Shown: positions 32,949 to 41,756, numbered from the stretch's first letter. The stretch is DNA of 63,533 nt from an uncultured Butyrivibrio sp. (GCA_910577605.1 CAJTON010000003.1:75475-139007); one strand, 5' to 3'. Notes: generated from the letters alone by a model not told the origin. Made by a program: numbers and translations.

Positions 32949-33959
32949 ATGTTCTGTATCTACTGTGGAAAAGAAATTCCCGAAGGCTCCGAATGCAGCT
33001 GCCGTAAACAGTCTTATCCGGACAGCTCCGCTCCCGCAAGCACGACGTTTACGCAGACGCCCGACACTAATGCATACAATAATTTCAGCTACTACAATTC
33101 TCCTCAATATGCCGGTTACTCCGCTCCGTATCAGGACAGCAAGCCGCAGATCTCCCCGAAGCATCAGGCGATCAAGGACGTTTTCCGCTCGCCCCTGACG
33201 CTTATCGCCTGCATCCTTTTTTCCGCGGATTTTGTGCTGGGACTTCTTGACGGCTTCAGCGTGGAAATTGTACTCATCATTTCGACAGTCGGTCTTTGGC
33301 TTGTATACGCGTTCTCGCATAAAGCGGACACGCCGCTCAATACTGCAGGTCTTAAAATTCATTCCGTCGTACTTATAATACAGAGAATATTTCTTATAAT
33401 GATCTACGCGGTAGTGTCGGTAATGATCATCGCCCTTGCCTTCATACCGGATGAGCTTAACGAATTTATACGCGAAATGCAGTACTATATGTCGATCAAC
33501 TATAACTGGGATTTCAACTACACGTTTTCTTTTACTTCGATAGTATTCAGCATTCTTTTCATCGTGTGGACCTGTTATTTCCTGTTTATGCTTTTCTACA
33601 ACATAAGCCTGAGAAATAACGTGCGCTTCCTGACCGATACCGTAAAAAATGAGAAACCGCGCCGTCATTTCAGCGCGTTCCCCGGAGTTGCGATGCTCCT
33701 CTCCTTCATATACTCGGCAGGCTCGCTCGTTATATATTTTATTACCGCCGACGCGCGCAACCACTTTATGAACTCGTTCCTCAACTCTCTCATGCGGCAG
33801 ATCGAAGATTCCGCCGACATAACGTTCAACTACACGTTTCATATGACCACAAGCTACCTTACTCCGGCGAAAATTGCCGTTTCAGCCGCCACTATGCTGT
33901 TCGCCGCGATCATTGTATTTACGCTGAAGTCAAGGATAAATCAGGCTGACGAAAATTAG
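32949..33959 (+). CDS. Zinc-ribbon multi-pass membrane protein of unknown function
   Basis: A 336-residue protein beginning with a short zinc ribbon (MFCIYCGKEIPEGSECSC), a Ser/Tyr/Pro-rich linker (about 20-70), then about six hydrophobic helices (roughly 78-97, 100-120, 135-160, 190-220, 240-265, 295-320). Such 'zinc ribbon plus helices' proteins are common in Clostridia with no assigned function. GGAGG seven bases ahead fixes ATG 32949; an earlier in-frame ATG at 32853 would extend into the promoter. A strong terminator follows. Confidence 0.8.
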   Translation: MFCIYCGKEIPEGSECSCRKQSYPDSSAPASTTFTQTPDTNAYNNFSYYNSPQYAGYSAPYQDSKPQISPKHQAIKDVFRSPLTLIACILFSADFVLGLLDGFSVEIVLIISTVGLWLVYAFSHKADTPLNTAGLKIHSVVLIIQRIFLIMIYAVVSVMIIALAFIPDELNEFIREMQYYMSINYNWDFNYTFSFTSIVFSILFIVWTCYFLFMLFYNISLRNNVRFLTDTVKNEKPRRHFSAFPGVAMLLSFIYSAGSLVIYFITADARNHFMNSFLNSLMRQIEDSADITFNYTFHMTTSYLTPAKIAVSAATMLFAAIIVFTLKSRINQADEN

Positions 33960-33986
33960 ATACATACATATAAGAACATCGTAAAT

Positions 33987-34020
33987 AAAAAAGCCGAGGG
34001 CATCAAAGCCTCGGCTTTTT
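33987..34020. terminator. Bidirectional terminator between the membrane protein gene and tRNA-Thr
   Basis: GCCGAGG (33993-33999) pairs with CCTCGGC (34009-34015), with T residues to the right and A residues to the left, so it can end both transcripts. Confidence 0.9.
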
Positions 34021-34026
34021 ATATAA

Positions 34027-34099
<73 letters not shown>

Positions 34100-34116
34100 G
34101 TTTTCACACAAAGGTT

Positions 34117-34145
34117 ATTATACCTTCTATATTGCAAAATGTAAA
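34117..34145 (-). promoter_or_regulatory. Promoter of tRNA-Thr
   Basis: Minus strand: -35 TTTACA (34140-34145), 17-base spacer, perfect -10 TATAAT (34117-34122), 17 bases before the tRNA. Confidence 0.8.
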
Positions 34146-34198
34146 GCAGAAATTTTCATAATTTTTAAAATAAAAAAATCTACTTTCATCCCCTGAAA

Positions 34199-35215
34199 CT
34201 AACGGTTTTCCTCCTGCTCCTCACTGTCTCCGAAACGGCACTGCGAAATTTCCTCAAGAAAACGCTCCTCGACAAGTCCGATAAGGGAAATTATGTCTTT
34301 CTTGCCGCCTGTTTCAAACGGAACAAAGCCGCCCGCCATAGCGGCATGTCCGCCCCCGCCGCCGATTCCGGCAAGCGCACGGTTAGTGACCGCTCCCGCG
34401 TTGACCATTCCCATACTTCTTATAGACAGCTTTATCCCGTCGTCTTTGATGGAATAGACTACCGAAAAGTTCACTTCAACAAGATCAAGCATGAAATCCG
34501 AAATACTGGCTATAAGCGCCTCCGGACAGTTGTAGCCGGTATTGGCAAAGCTTATATTGTCGTAGACTTTTATTGTGTTTATCGCGTTGGCGTATGCCCG
34601 AAGATCGTCGAATTTCAGCGAGCAGTGCTCAAGCGACTGTATTATAGCCATATTGCTCATTTTAAAAAGAGTGCGGTATATGTCAAGGTCAAGCAGCGAA
34701 ACACCGCGCGACAGCCCCATAGTGTCTGTCTTTATACCGTACAGAAGCGCTGTAGCCACCTTCCTGTCCATCTGAATGTTATTTTCAAAATAATACTGGG
34801 CTATTATCGTTGAGCATGCGCCTATCTCCGGACGTATGTCCGCATACCTGTAATTTACCGGCTCGCCGTTGTCAAAGGTGGGGTGATGGTCGATGCATAT
34901 CGTCTCGTCGCCTGGCGCGTCAACGATATTGGAATTTCCCTTCTGCGAATCAACGAGAATTATCTCGTCCGTTTCGTTCATATCTTTTATGTGGTCCAGA
35001 TCCGTGACCTTTATTCCAAGCTGCTGTATAAAGCCGTTAGTGCTGTACCGCTCAATTTTGCCTTTATAGCATATGGACGAGGAAATGCCGTATTTCCCAA
35101 GCAGCACCGACAGACCGTAAGCGCTCGCGATTGCGTCGGGGTCCGGAAAATTGTGCGTCTGTATATACACATGATCTCCCGAAATGTTATTGATTATCTC
35201 CTTGAATCTGTTCAT
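34199..35215 (-). CDS. DHH/DHHA1-family phosphoesterase (NrnA-like)
   Basis: A 338-residue cytoplasmic phosphodiesterase related to NrnA oligoribonuclease/pAp phosphatase and the c-di-nucleotide hydrolases. It shows the DHH motifs (THNFPDPDAIASAYG; ILVDSQ; CIDHHPTFDN) and the C-terminal DHHA1 glycine motif GIGGGGGHAAMAGG. It acts on short RNA, pAp or cyclic dinucleotide products; which one is uncertain. ATG 35215 fits the family N-terminus (FKEIINN), with GGAAGG nine bases upstream; in-frame sequence back to 35317 lacks conservation. The promoter lies 120 bases further up, leaving a long leader. Confidence 0.88.
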   Translation of the reverse strand: MNRFKEIINNISGDHVYIQTHNFPDPDAIASAYGLSVLLGKYGISSSICYKGKIERYSTNGFIQQLGIKVTDLDHIKDMNETDEIILVDSQKGNSNIVDAPGDETICIDHHPTFDNGEPVNYRYADIRPEIGACSTIIAQYYFENNIQMDRKVATALLYGIKTDTMGLSRGVSLLDLDIYRTLFKMSNMAIIQSLEHCSLKFDDLRAYANAINTIKVYDNISFANTGYNCPEALIASISDFMLDLVEVNFSVVYSIKDDGIKLSIRSMGMVNAGAVTNRALAGIGGGGGHAAMAGGFVPFETGGKKDIISLIGLVEERFLEEISQCRFGDSEEQEENR

Positions 35216-35328
35216 ACTCCCCATCCTTCCCGGCCGCGGCAAGCTTACGCCATGACAACTAATCTGGGCTGCGCCCCGATAAAGTGTCAGGTATATATTC
35301 TTACTAAACTCGGACAAACCTCGTTAAG
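35216..35328 (-). promoter_or_regulatory. Long 5' leader of the DHH phosphoesterase gene
   Basis: From the predicted start near 35329 to the ATG at 35215 there are about 113 untranslated bases, including a G+C-rich part (35220-35275) with possible local pairings (GGGCGCAGCCC and GGCGTAAGCTTGCC). I cannot match it to a known riboswitch class. It may be a structured control region or simply leader. Confidence 0.3.
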
Positions 35329-35335
35329 TACTCAT

Positions 35336-35365
35336 ATTATACCAGTAAAGCGGCACTATTTTCAA
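35336..35365 (-). promoter_or_regulatory. Promoter of the DHH phosphoesterase gene
   Basis: Minus strand: -35 TTGAAA (35360-35365), 18-base spacer, perfect -10 TATAAT (35336-35341). Confidence 0.75.
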
Positions 35366-35408
35366 CATTTTTCATAAAATAATATATCACAGAAAGACGG
35401 AGGAAAAT

Positions 35409-36173
35409 ATGAATGACGCCCTTCAACTGAAAAATGTTTCTTACTCCTATCATACCAAGCTCGGCGAAACCTATGCGCTGTACGATATAAACCTGACGCT
35501 TCCGCAGGGCAGCTTTATATCCGTTGTCGGTCCGTCCGGATGCGGTAAATCAACGCTTCTGTCACTTATAGCCGGAACGATAGAGCCCGAATCGGGCTTT
35601 GTTTTGATTGGGGGCAAACCTGCTTCGGAATCAGACAGTCAGATAGGCTATATGCTTCAGCACGACCATCTTTTTGAATGGCGTTCCGTGTACGGCAACG
35701 TTATTTTAGGTCTTGAAATACGAAAGAAAAAAACTCCCTGCAATCTGCACCATGTAAACGCGCTGCTCGACCAGTACGGTCTCGGAGATTTCAAGGGTTC
35801 AAGGCCCTCCGAGCTTTCCGGCGGAATGAGGCAGCGCGCCGCGCTTATAAGAACGCTTGCTCTTGAGCCGGATATACTGCTGCTTGACGAACCTTTTTCC
35901 GCTTTGGATTATCAGACCAGGCTTACGGTCAGCGACGACATCGGCACGATAATAAGGCAGGAGCGCAAAACCGCAATTCTCGTGACGCACGATCTGTCGG
36001 AGGCGATCTCAATGGGCGATACCGTTTATGTACTTTCAAAGCGCCCCGGACATATAAAAGCGTCGATACCCATCGAGCTTGATAAAAACATGACTCCCAT
36101 GGAAAGGCGAAGCACGCCCGAATTCAAGGACTATTTCAACACGCTATGGAGGGAACTCAATGAAAATGCCTGA
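35409..36173 (+). CDS. ABC transporter ATP-binding protein (SsuB/TauB-like)
   Basis: A 254-residue ATPase with Walker A GPSGCGKST, signature LSGGMRQRAAL and Walker B ILLLDEPFSALD followed by the switch His in VTHDLSEA. It belongs to the nitrate/sulfonate/taurine or thiamine-precursor importer group and energises the permease encoded next, with which it overlaps by 14 bases. The substrate is unclear: no periplasmic-type binding protein lies beside it, and no thiamine or sulfur gene is near. Confidence 0.92.
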   Translation: MNDALQLKNVSYSYHTKLGETYALYDINLTLPQGSFISVVGPSGCGKSTLLSLIAGTIEPESGFVLIGGKPASESDSQIGYMLQHDHLFEWRSVYGNVILGLEIRKKKTPCNLHHVNALLDQYGLGDFKGSRPSELSGGMRQRAALIRTLALEPDILLLDEPFSALDYQTRLTVSDDIGTIIRQERKTAILVTHDLSEAISMGDTVYVLSKRPGHIKASIPIELDKNMTPMERRSTPEFKDYFNTLWRELNENA

Positions 36174-36960
36174 AACATACTCTGAAAACCACAAAAGATA
36201 TATACGCCGCTGCAAGCGCGACAAAATACTGATAACTGCCGCAAGGATACTGGTCTTTGTTTTTTTTATTTCCTTCTGGGAGCTTAGCACCCGCTTCGGT
36301 GTTGTAGATTCCTTTATATTCAGCAGTCCGTCGCGCATCGTTAAATGCTTTGCGGAGCTTTCAAAAGGAGGGGCGATCTTTAGGCATATGTGGGTCACGA
36401 TTTACGAAACCCTGATATGCTTCTCGATAGTCATCGCGCTCGGTATGCTGATCGCCACGCTGATGTGGCGCTTCCGCACGGTATTTATGATAGCGGAGCC
36501 GTACATCGTCCTGCTCAACAGCCTGCCTAAATCCGCTTTGGCTCCGGTGCTTATCGTATGGTTCGGAAACAATATAAAGACCATCGTCATCGCGGCAGTC
36601 TCCGTGGCGGTATTCGGCGCTATTCTCAGTATTTACACTGGATTTATAAGCACCGACGAGGAAAAAATAAAGCTGATACGGACTTTGGGAGGCAACAGGG
36701 GGCACATTCTTTTCAAGCTGGTAATTCCGTCCTCGCTGCCTACCATAGTAAACACAATGAAAGTAAATCTCGGTCTGTCTTTAGTCGGAGTTATAATCGG
36801 AGAGTTTCTTGCCGCCAAAGAAGGACTCGGATACCTTATCATATACGGAAGCCAGGTTTTCAAAATGGACTGGGTGCTGCTCTCAATAGTCATACTCTGC
36901 GTACTTTCCGTGATACTTTATCAGCTGATACAGCTTCTTGCCAGAAAAATAGACCGCTGA
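36160..36960 (+). CDS. ABC transporter permease (SsuC/TauC-like)
   Basis: A 266-residue inner-membrane permease with about six helices and the cytoplasmic EAA loop near residues 165-195 (GGNRGHILFKLVIPSSLPT) where the ATPase docks. Residues 1-22 are basic and cytoplasmic. It overlaps the ATPase gene by 14 bases. The pair is an importer core lacking a neighbouring substrate-binding lipoprotein, so it may use one encoded elsewhere. Confidence 0.92.
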   Translation: MKMPETYSENHKRYIRRCKRDKILITAARILVFVFFISFWELSTRFGVVDSFIFSSPSRIVKCFAELSKGGAIFRHMWVTIYETLICFSIVIALGMLIATLMWRFRTVFMIAEPYIVLLNSLPKSALAPVLIVWFGNNIKTIVIAAVSVAVFGAILSIYTGFISTDEEKIKLIRTLGGNRGHILFKLVIPSSLPTIVNTMKVNLGLSLVGVIIGEFLAAKEGLGYLIIYGSQVFKMDWVLLSIVILCVLSVILYQLIQLLARKIDR

Positions 36961-36978
36961 CGTTCTTTTATAAACGGC

Positions 36979-37005
36979 AAAAAAAGGAGACACCGCAGTG
37001 TCTCC
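36979..37005 (-). terminator. Terminator of the large ABC transporter gene
   Basis: A perfect 8-base stem GGAGACAC (36986-36993) / GTGTCTCC (36998-37005) followed on the minus strand by seven T residues. It lies 37 bases after that gene's stop, and faces the convergent permease gene. Confidence 0.9.
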
Positions 37006-37042
37006 CTACATAAAAACTCCCCTTTTATGTCTTAAAATAAAT

Positions 37043-39814
37043 CTATCTGTTTCTTATCGCGTCAACAGGTTTCTTTGAAGCAATCTTTTTAACCGGAATG
37101 AAGCTTGCAAGCGCCGCCACCGCCACGCTGACAACAAGCAGCAGAAGCACCTGTCTTATGCTGAAGGTCAGAACGCTTATCAGTATTCCGGCTCCGTACC
37201 TCATCATATAATTAAACAGCTTTGTCAGGGCGAATACTCCGCCACATGAAATAACAAAGTTTATCATAGCGATTATGAAGCTTTCGGAGAAGAAAATCTT
37301 GAACACGTCGTTGCTTCTCGCTCCTATCGCGCGCAGAATTCCGATTTCCTGTTTTTTGTACGCTATGCTCGTGCCTATAAAATTAGCTAACATTAACGAC
37401 GCGAACAGGGCAAAACCAAGTCCTATATACAGGAATGCCTTAGAACATATCATGCATATCTGATTTATGGTGTCAAGCTCATAAGTAACCGCGTTCTGAA
37501 TCTCGTACCTGATCTCTCCGGACTCGTCATACGCGAATTTTACAAGGTCCATTACGTTATTTCTTCCCTCCGGCATCCTGCCAACCGCATATGAATAGAC
37601 GCCGTCCCTGTTTTTATTTACCATACTGTCTGCAACTGAATCGGAAAGAGCGCACGCCTCGATATTGTCGTATGATTTGTCGTCAATTATGCCAACTATC
37701 TTGTAGCCTTTGCTCTCCTTCCATTCGCCCATGTTGTTTTCGATACTTCCTTCGAAAAGATGGTCCCTGAAATATTCGATAAGCTCTTCTTTATCCTTGC
37801 CGTTTACGTCTTCATAGAACAAATATATACTGTCCATGGTCGCAATGATCTCTTTGTCTCCAAGACTTGTTTTTTCACGGTCGACCCATGTTATTTTATC
37901 CTTGTCAATTTCATCCAGATAAAGAACATATTCGTGCGAATATACATTCATATCGTCGCTCTGGAAATTCGCATATCCGCTTACGGAATGCAGAACAGGC
38001 TGATCCGCCGTCATTTTATCGACATATCCGTCGCCGACCATGATCACCGACGCAATACCGTAATGCTGCTCCGTCTTGAACTCGTTTATCATCGCAAATT
38101 CCAGAAGCTTCTCCGCCTGAGTCTGATGGGGCTTTTCTTCGATAAGGCTTTTATATCTGTCAAGATTAAATCCCGTATCTACAATACCCGTTATCGTGTA
38201 CGTATTTCCTCCGAAGCTGAGTTTTTTGCCTATGAGATCATCATATTTCTCGATTTTTTGGGCGACCTGGCTGTTCTCATTTATATATCCGTCCCTAGAA
38301 ATAAAGCCGCCGATCTTAAAGCTTTCAAAAACATATTCGCTTAACGCGATCTCGTCTTTATTTCCGTCGGGGAGCCTTCCTGCGACAAGCTTACATTCAA
38401 GGACGTCAAGCGTCTCCTCGTCTATTTCCATAAATCCGTTTAAGTAATCCGCATAGATATTATAATCCGTATTCGTAAATTTCGCCTCGGGATCATAATA
38501 CGGCACAATATCCAGCTCTGAATTCTTGGGATTATATATGCCCGCAATTTTTATTCCGGCGGTCTCCTCAATATATTCCATCTGTTCCTTGGTTATTTTG
38601 TTATTATAGCTGCTCCAGTATGTGTTGTCTCCGCCTATGTCCTCATAATGTTCCTTTACGGATTTCGCAAGAGACACATAGCGCACTTCTGAATCGAGTA
38701 AAGAATTTGTACATACCTTAATGTGGTCGTAAGCCCCCATCGTGTCGCTGAGGCCGAAAAGACCGAACGCCACGACCGACAGGAGGATCGTCATTACCAG
38801 CTTGAATTTCTTGTATTTCAGACCGCTTGCCCCGATCTTGAAAGCGCTCTTAAACGGCAGCACGGACTTTATCAGTTTAAATGAAGAGCCGTCCTGACCG
38901 GCAATCCTGTCCTGGTCCGTGTCTTTGAAACGTTTTGAAATACCGCGGCTTTTTTTGCCCGCGATTCCAAGCCTTATCCTCTCGTCCGGATGCGCGTCTA
39001 TATACCTGTTTATCGCCTCGGCGTCCTCTGCGGTAAGATGATAGCCCTGCGCGATCTCAACGAAATCCCCGTTAAAAACAAGTCGGTCCTCCGTCTCTTC
39101 CGCCTGTGATTCCGCAGCCTGCTCCTCCAGCGCTCCGTCGTTTACAAGCTCCACATCGCTTATGACATTTCCGTCGGAAAGTTCTATTATCCTGTCCGCG
39201 TACTGCTCGGAAAACTCCCTGTCATGCGACACTATCAGCACAAGCTTATCCTTTGACAGCTTTTTAAGCGTATCGAAAATCTGTTTTCCGGTGTTTGAGT
39301 CCAACGCTCCGGTAGGCTCGTCAGCCATGATTATCTCAGGATTTTTTACGAGCGCCCTGGCAATAGCGACCCTCTGCTTCTGTCCGCCCGACAGCTCGTT
39401 AGGCTTGCGGTTTCCGTAACCCTCAAGGTCAACCTCCCTCAGTATATCGTTGATCTCGCCGTCGGTCGCTTTTCTGCCCTGAAGTTCTATCGCGAGCGCT
39501 ATATTAGCCCCTACAGAAAATTCGTCAAGAATATTATACTCCTGAAAAATAAAACCGACATAAGTATTGCGGTACGAATCGAAGTACTGCTGCTTAAAGT
39601 CCCTCGACGACACTCCCTTTATGATTATTTCCCCCGAATCATATTTGTCAAGGCCGCCGAGAAGATTAAGAAGCGTCGATTTGCCGCTGCCGGATTTTCC
39701 TAGAAGAAACACCATTCCCTTTTCCGGGAATTTAAGCGAAATCTTATTAAGCGCCGTCACGGGCACGCCCTTTTTTGGCTTGTAAACCTTACACAGATCT
39801 ATGGTCTCTAACAT
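37043..39814 (-). CDS. MacB/LolCD-type ABC transporter, fused ATPase and permease with large outer domain
   Basis: A 923-residue fused transporter. The ATPase (about 1-220) has Walker A GKSGSGKST, signature ELSGGQKQRVAIA and Walker B EIIMADEPTGALD. A charged linker contains HLTAEDAEAINRYID. One transmembrane helix follows (about 338-356), then an outer domain of over 400 residues (about 370-790), then three FtsX-type helices (about 793-820, 840-865, 885-910). Such proteins export or extract lipophilic or peptide molecules, often in antibiotic or bacteriocin response. Cargo is unknown. Promoter and operator are at 39844-39899. Confidence 0.9.
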   Translation of the reverse strand: MLETIDLCKVYKPKKGVPVTALNKISLKFPEKGMVFLLGKSGSGKSTLLNLLGGLDKYDSGEIIIKGVSSRDFKQQYFDSYRNTYVGFIFQEYNILDEFSVGANIALAIELQGRKATDGEINDILREVDLEGYGNRKPNELSGGQKQRVAIARALVKNPEIIMADEPTGALDSNTGKQIFDTLKKLSKDKLVLIVSHDREFSEQYADRIIELSDGNVISDVELVNDGALEEQAAESQAEETEDRLVFNGDFVEIAQGYHLTAEDAEAINRYIDAHPDERIRLGIAGKKSRGISKRFKDTDQDRIAGQDGSSFKLIKSVLPFKSAFKIGASGLKYKKFKLVMTILLSVVAFGLFGLSDTMGAYDHIKVCTNSLLDSEVRYVSLAKSVKEHYEDIGGDNTYWSSYNNKITKEQMEYIEETAGIKIAGIYNPKNSELDIVPYYDPEAKFTNTDYNIYADYLNGFMEIDEETLDVLECKLVAGRLPDGNKDEIALSEYVFESFKIGGFISRDGYINENSQVAQKIEKYDDLIGKKLSFGGNTYTITGIVDTGFNLDRYKSLIEEKPHQTQAEKLLEFAMINEFKTEQHYGIASVIMVGDGYVDKMTADQPVLHSVSGYANFQSDDMNVYSHEYVLYLDEIDKDKITWVDREKTSLGDKEIIATMDSIYLFYEDVNGKDKEELIEYFRDHLFEGSIENNMGEWKESKGYKIVGIIDDKSYDNIEACALSDSVADSMVNKNRDGVYSYAVGRMPEGRNNVMDLVKFAYDESGEIRYEIQNAVTYELDTINQICMICSKAFLYIGLGFALFASLMLANFIGTSIAYKKQEIGILRAIGARSNDVFKIFFSESFIIAMINFVISCGGVFALTKLFNYMMRYGAGILISVLTFSIRQVLLLLVVSVAVAALASFIPVKKIASKKPVDAIRNR

Positions 39815-39843
39815 TTTAAACCTCCGCTCATTTGCATACTTTG

Positions 39844-39899
39844 TGTACTATGTCAATTAGTACAGTTATTATGTTAGCACCGGCAGATGAAATTGTCAA
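39844..39899 (-). promoter_or_regulatory. Promoter and inverted-repeat operator of the large ABC transporter
   Basis: Minus strand: perfect -35 TTGACA (39894-39899), 17-base spacer, -10 TAACAT (39871-39876). Six bases downstream lies a perfect inverted repeat, TGTACTA (39844-39850), seven bases, TAGTACA (39858-39864), covering the predicted start point. It has the same size and spacing as the site in the gntR promoter at 3022-3042, so the GntR protein or a relative may repress here. Confidence 0.75.
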
Positions 39900-39932
39900 C
39901 ATAAAATCGGCAAATTTTACCTGAATATATGC

Positions 39933-39959
39933 AAAAAGCGAAGCCCCAATCAGGGCTTC
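39933..39959 (-). terminator. Terminator of the lipoprotein/CHAT-protein operon
   Basis: GAAGCCC (39940-39946) pairs with GGGCTTC (39953-39959), followed on the minus strand by GCTTTTTG. It lies 31 bases after the lipoprotein stop. Confidence 0.85.
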
Positions 39960-39990
39960 ACTCATTTCGCATTAAACGCTCCGTCGGCGC

Positions 39991-40479
39991 TCAGATCATT
40001 TTATAGTACACGTACTCCCAGAAACTGCGCGGGAGATAATAGCGGACATCTCCCACACTTCCGTAATAATTAAGCTCTGGCTGAGAAGTCGATGAAGAAG
40101 TCCGTATAACAAGATTATCGTTGAAAATAATCTCAATATCCAGTCCCAAATCCTTAATATATTTTTCAGGTACTTTATTTGTCTCCATATCCCAATTATT
40201 GAACATTGATACGATATTCTTGATTTTTTCTGATGAAGTGATCTCTACGGTAATATCTCCATCTCCCAATTCTTTTGATATTGTAATTTTCGTAATTTCC
40301 TCATTATCAAACATGGGATTAACCGCATACAGAGTCGGCGGCTCGGTAGGACGCGGTCTCTCGGTTTCTTCCTCCGTTTCTTTCGTGGGGCGGCTGACAG
40401 TCTCCGTTTCCTTCGCGCAGCCTGTAAAAACCGAAAGTACAACAGATATAAATATCACTGATAAAATTTTTTTCGTCAT
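39991..40479 (-). CDS. Putative lipoprotein of unknown function
   Basis: A 162-residue exported protein with a clear lipobox FTGC (Cys20) and a Thr/Glu/Pro-rich linker (about 25-50), then a small beta-rich domain with no recognised family. It is co-transcribed with the CHAT-like gene: AGGAG for this gene lies inside that gene's 3' end, and the gap is 8 bases. The pairing suggests a shared surface function, perhaps an inhibitor or target; this is inference. Confidence 0.72.
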   Translation of the reverse strand: MTKKILSVIFISVVLSVFTGCAKETETVSRPTKETEEETERPRPTEPPTLYAVNPMFDNEEITKITISKELGDGDITVEITSSEKIKNIVSMFNNWDMETNKVPEKYIKDLGLDIEIIFNDNLVIRTSSSTSQPELNYYGSVGDVRYYLPRSFWEYVYYKMI

Positions 40480-40487
40480 AAAAACTC

Positions 40488-41756
40488 CTAATCTTCTAGT
40501 CCTATTAAATAATCGTCGATACTGTCGTATTCGTCTTTCCCATCGTGTACAGTATGCAATACGGAAAACCGTACCGCAGGAATACCATTCTCCAAAATCA
40601 ACATTTTCCCCACAATCTCGTAGTCAAGAGCTCCCATTTCCTGCATTTTAACCTGCAATTTCGCGTCGGCATCATTCAAAGTATCTGCCTCAATATCGAA
40701 ATCATCAAACATTCCCTCTCTAGGGGAACTGTACGATACTATTTCACCATTCTCATTTATAAAAATGCTGACCGTGTCCCAAGTGTCAATTCCGTGTATT
40801 TTCCTTCCGTATATGTATACTGTGAGTCCTGTATCCTGAACATAGTAATTGTCCCTCAGCTCATATTTATCCGAAGCCTGATTATATATTTTCAGATAAT
40901 TATCGGCAATATCCCGCTGCGATAAATCATCCGACATTGTACGTTCACTGCTTTTCTCATTCTGCATTTTTGAAGGATCAAAAAATCCGTATATTCCCTC
41001 ACCGTTTTGAAAATAAACCATCTCCGAAGCATCCTTCGGTATATCGCAATATGCGCCGTCTGTTGAAAATGATGAAAGAAGCTGTGTCACATTTCGGAAT
41101 TTCACAGAGGTATCTCCGCGCACATAGCGCAAATGCGTCCATCCCGGATAGCCGTGTTTATCCAGAACTTTAGAATCTGCATATGCAAGTGCATTTTTTA
41201 TTGTATACCCAGCGCCTATGGCACGGCAAAATTCTTGAATCATAGTAGCATTAGGTTTCGTATCAACAGCCCATTCATAACCAATTACGCAACGCGCCCC
41301 CTTATTAAAAAATGAGTTTACCATATTTTTAAATTCTTCCCTACCCTTACCACACTCACATGCCCCTAAATATGCCAAATCCAAACCGGACAAACAGTTT
41401 GTTTCCCAACTATTAACATCATATATTTTCAAATCTGTTGATTTTCCATTTTTGTCAACAGCCTTTAGGTAATCTAGTCCACCGTGCGTATGTATCACAA
41501 ATATATCCGCCCCCTTTATATATGATGTCAATTCATTTTTATCAAATGCCGTTCTCTTATACACATTTGCGTCAAGCTTAGACATCCATGTATACGCAAC
41601 TGTCTGCCAACCTGTGCGGTCGCTTCCGTCTGCATCCTTTATCCCGCAAAGGTTCAATCTGAGCTTATTTGCGATAGCAGCCGAAGCCTGTGTTGCATTT
41701 ACAGCACAAATAATTACAAGAGTAAAAATAATACTTAATATTGCTTTTTTATTCAT
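40488..41756 (-). CDS. Secreted CHAT/caspase-like (clan CD) protein
   Basis: A 422-residue protein with a signal peptide (1-27, ending ASA). The CHAT/caspase-type core runs about 30-215: the His motif VIHTHGG (His91, after strand DIFVIH) and the Cys motif YLGACECGKG (Cys133 in the position of the CHAT LSACET motif), then FFNKGARCVIGYEWAV, a typical CHAT feature. The second half (about 220-422) is an unassigned domain rich in Tyr/Asp. CHAT proteins act as cysteine proteases; secretion is unusual for them. Its composition is more A+T-rich than its neighbours. Catalytic assignment is by motif only. Confidence 0.72.
   Translation of the reverse strand: MNKKAILSIIFTLVIICAVNATQASAAIANKLRLNLCGIKDADGSDRTGWQTVAYTWMSKLDANVYKRTAFDKNELTSYIKGADIFVIHTHGGLDYLKAVDKNGKSTDLKIYDVNSWETNCLSGLDLAYLGACECGKGREEFKNMVNSFFNKGARCVIGYEWAVDTKPNATMIQEFCRAIGAGYTIKNALAYADSKVLDKHGYPGWTHLRYVRGDTSVKFRNVTQLLSSFSTDGAYCDIPKDASEMVYFQNGEGIYGFFDPSKMQNEKSSERTMSDDLSQRDIADNYLKIYNQASDKYELRDNYYVQDTGLTVYIYGRKIHGIDTWDTVSIFINENGEIVSYSSPREGMFDDFDIEADTLNDADAKLQVKMQEMGALDYEIVGKMLILENGIPAVRFSVLHTVHDGKDEYDSIDDYLIGLED

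Noticed and set aside
32826..33842. A 338-codon minus-strand frame
   Set aside because: Antisense to the zinc-ribbon membrane protein, which has a promoter, GGAGG site and terminator; the reverse frame is a composition artefact.
35216..35328. A named riboswitch (c-di-AMP, ZTP or c-di-GMP type) in the DHH leader
   Set aside because: None of the consensus cores I can recall fits, so it is only listed as an unexplained leader.
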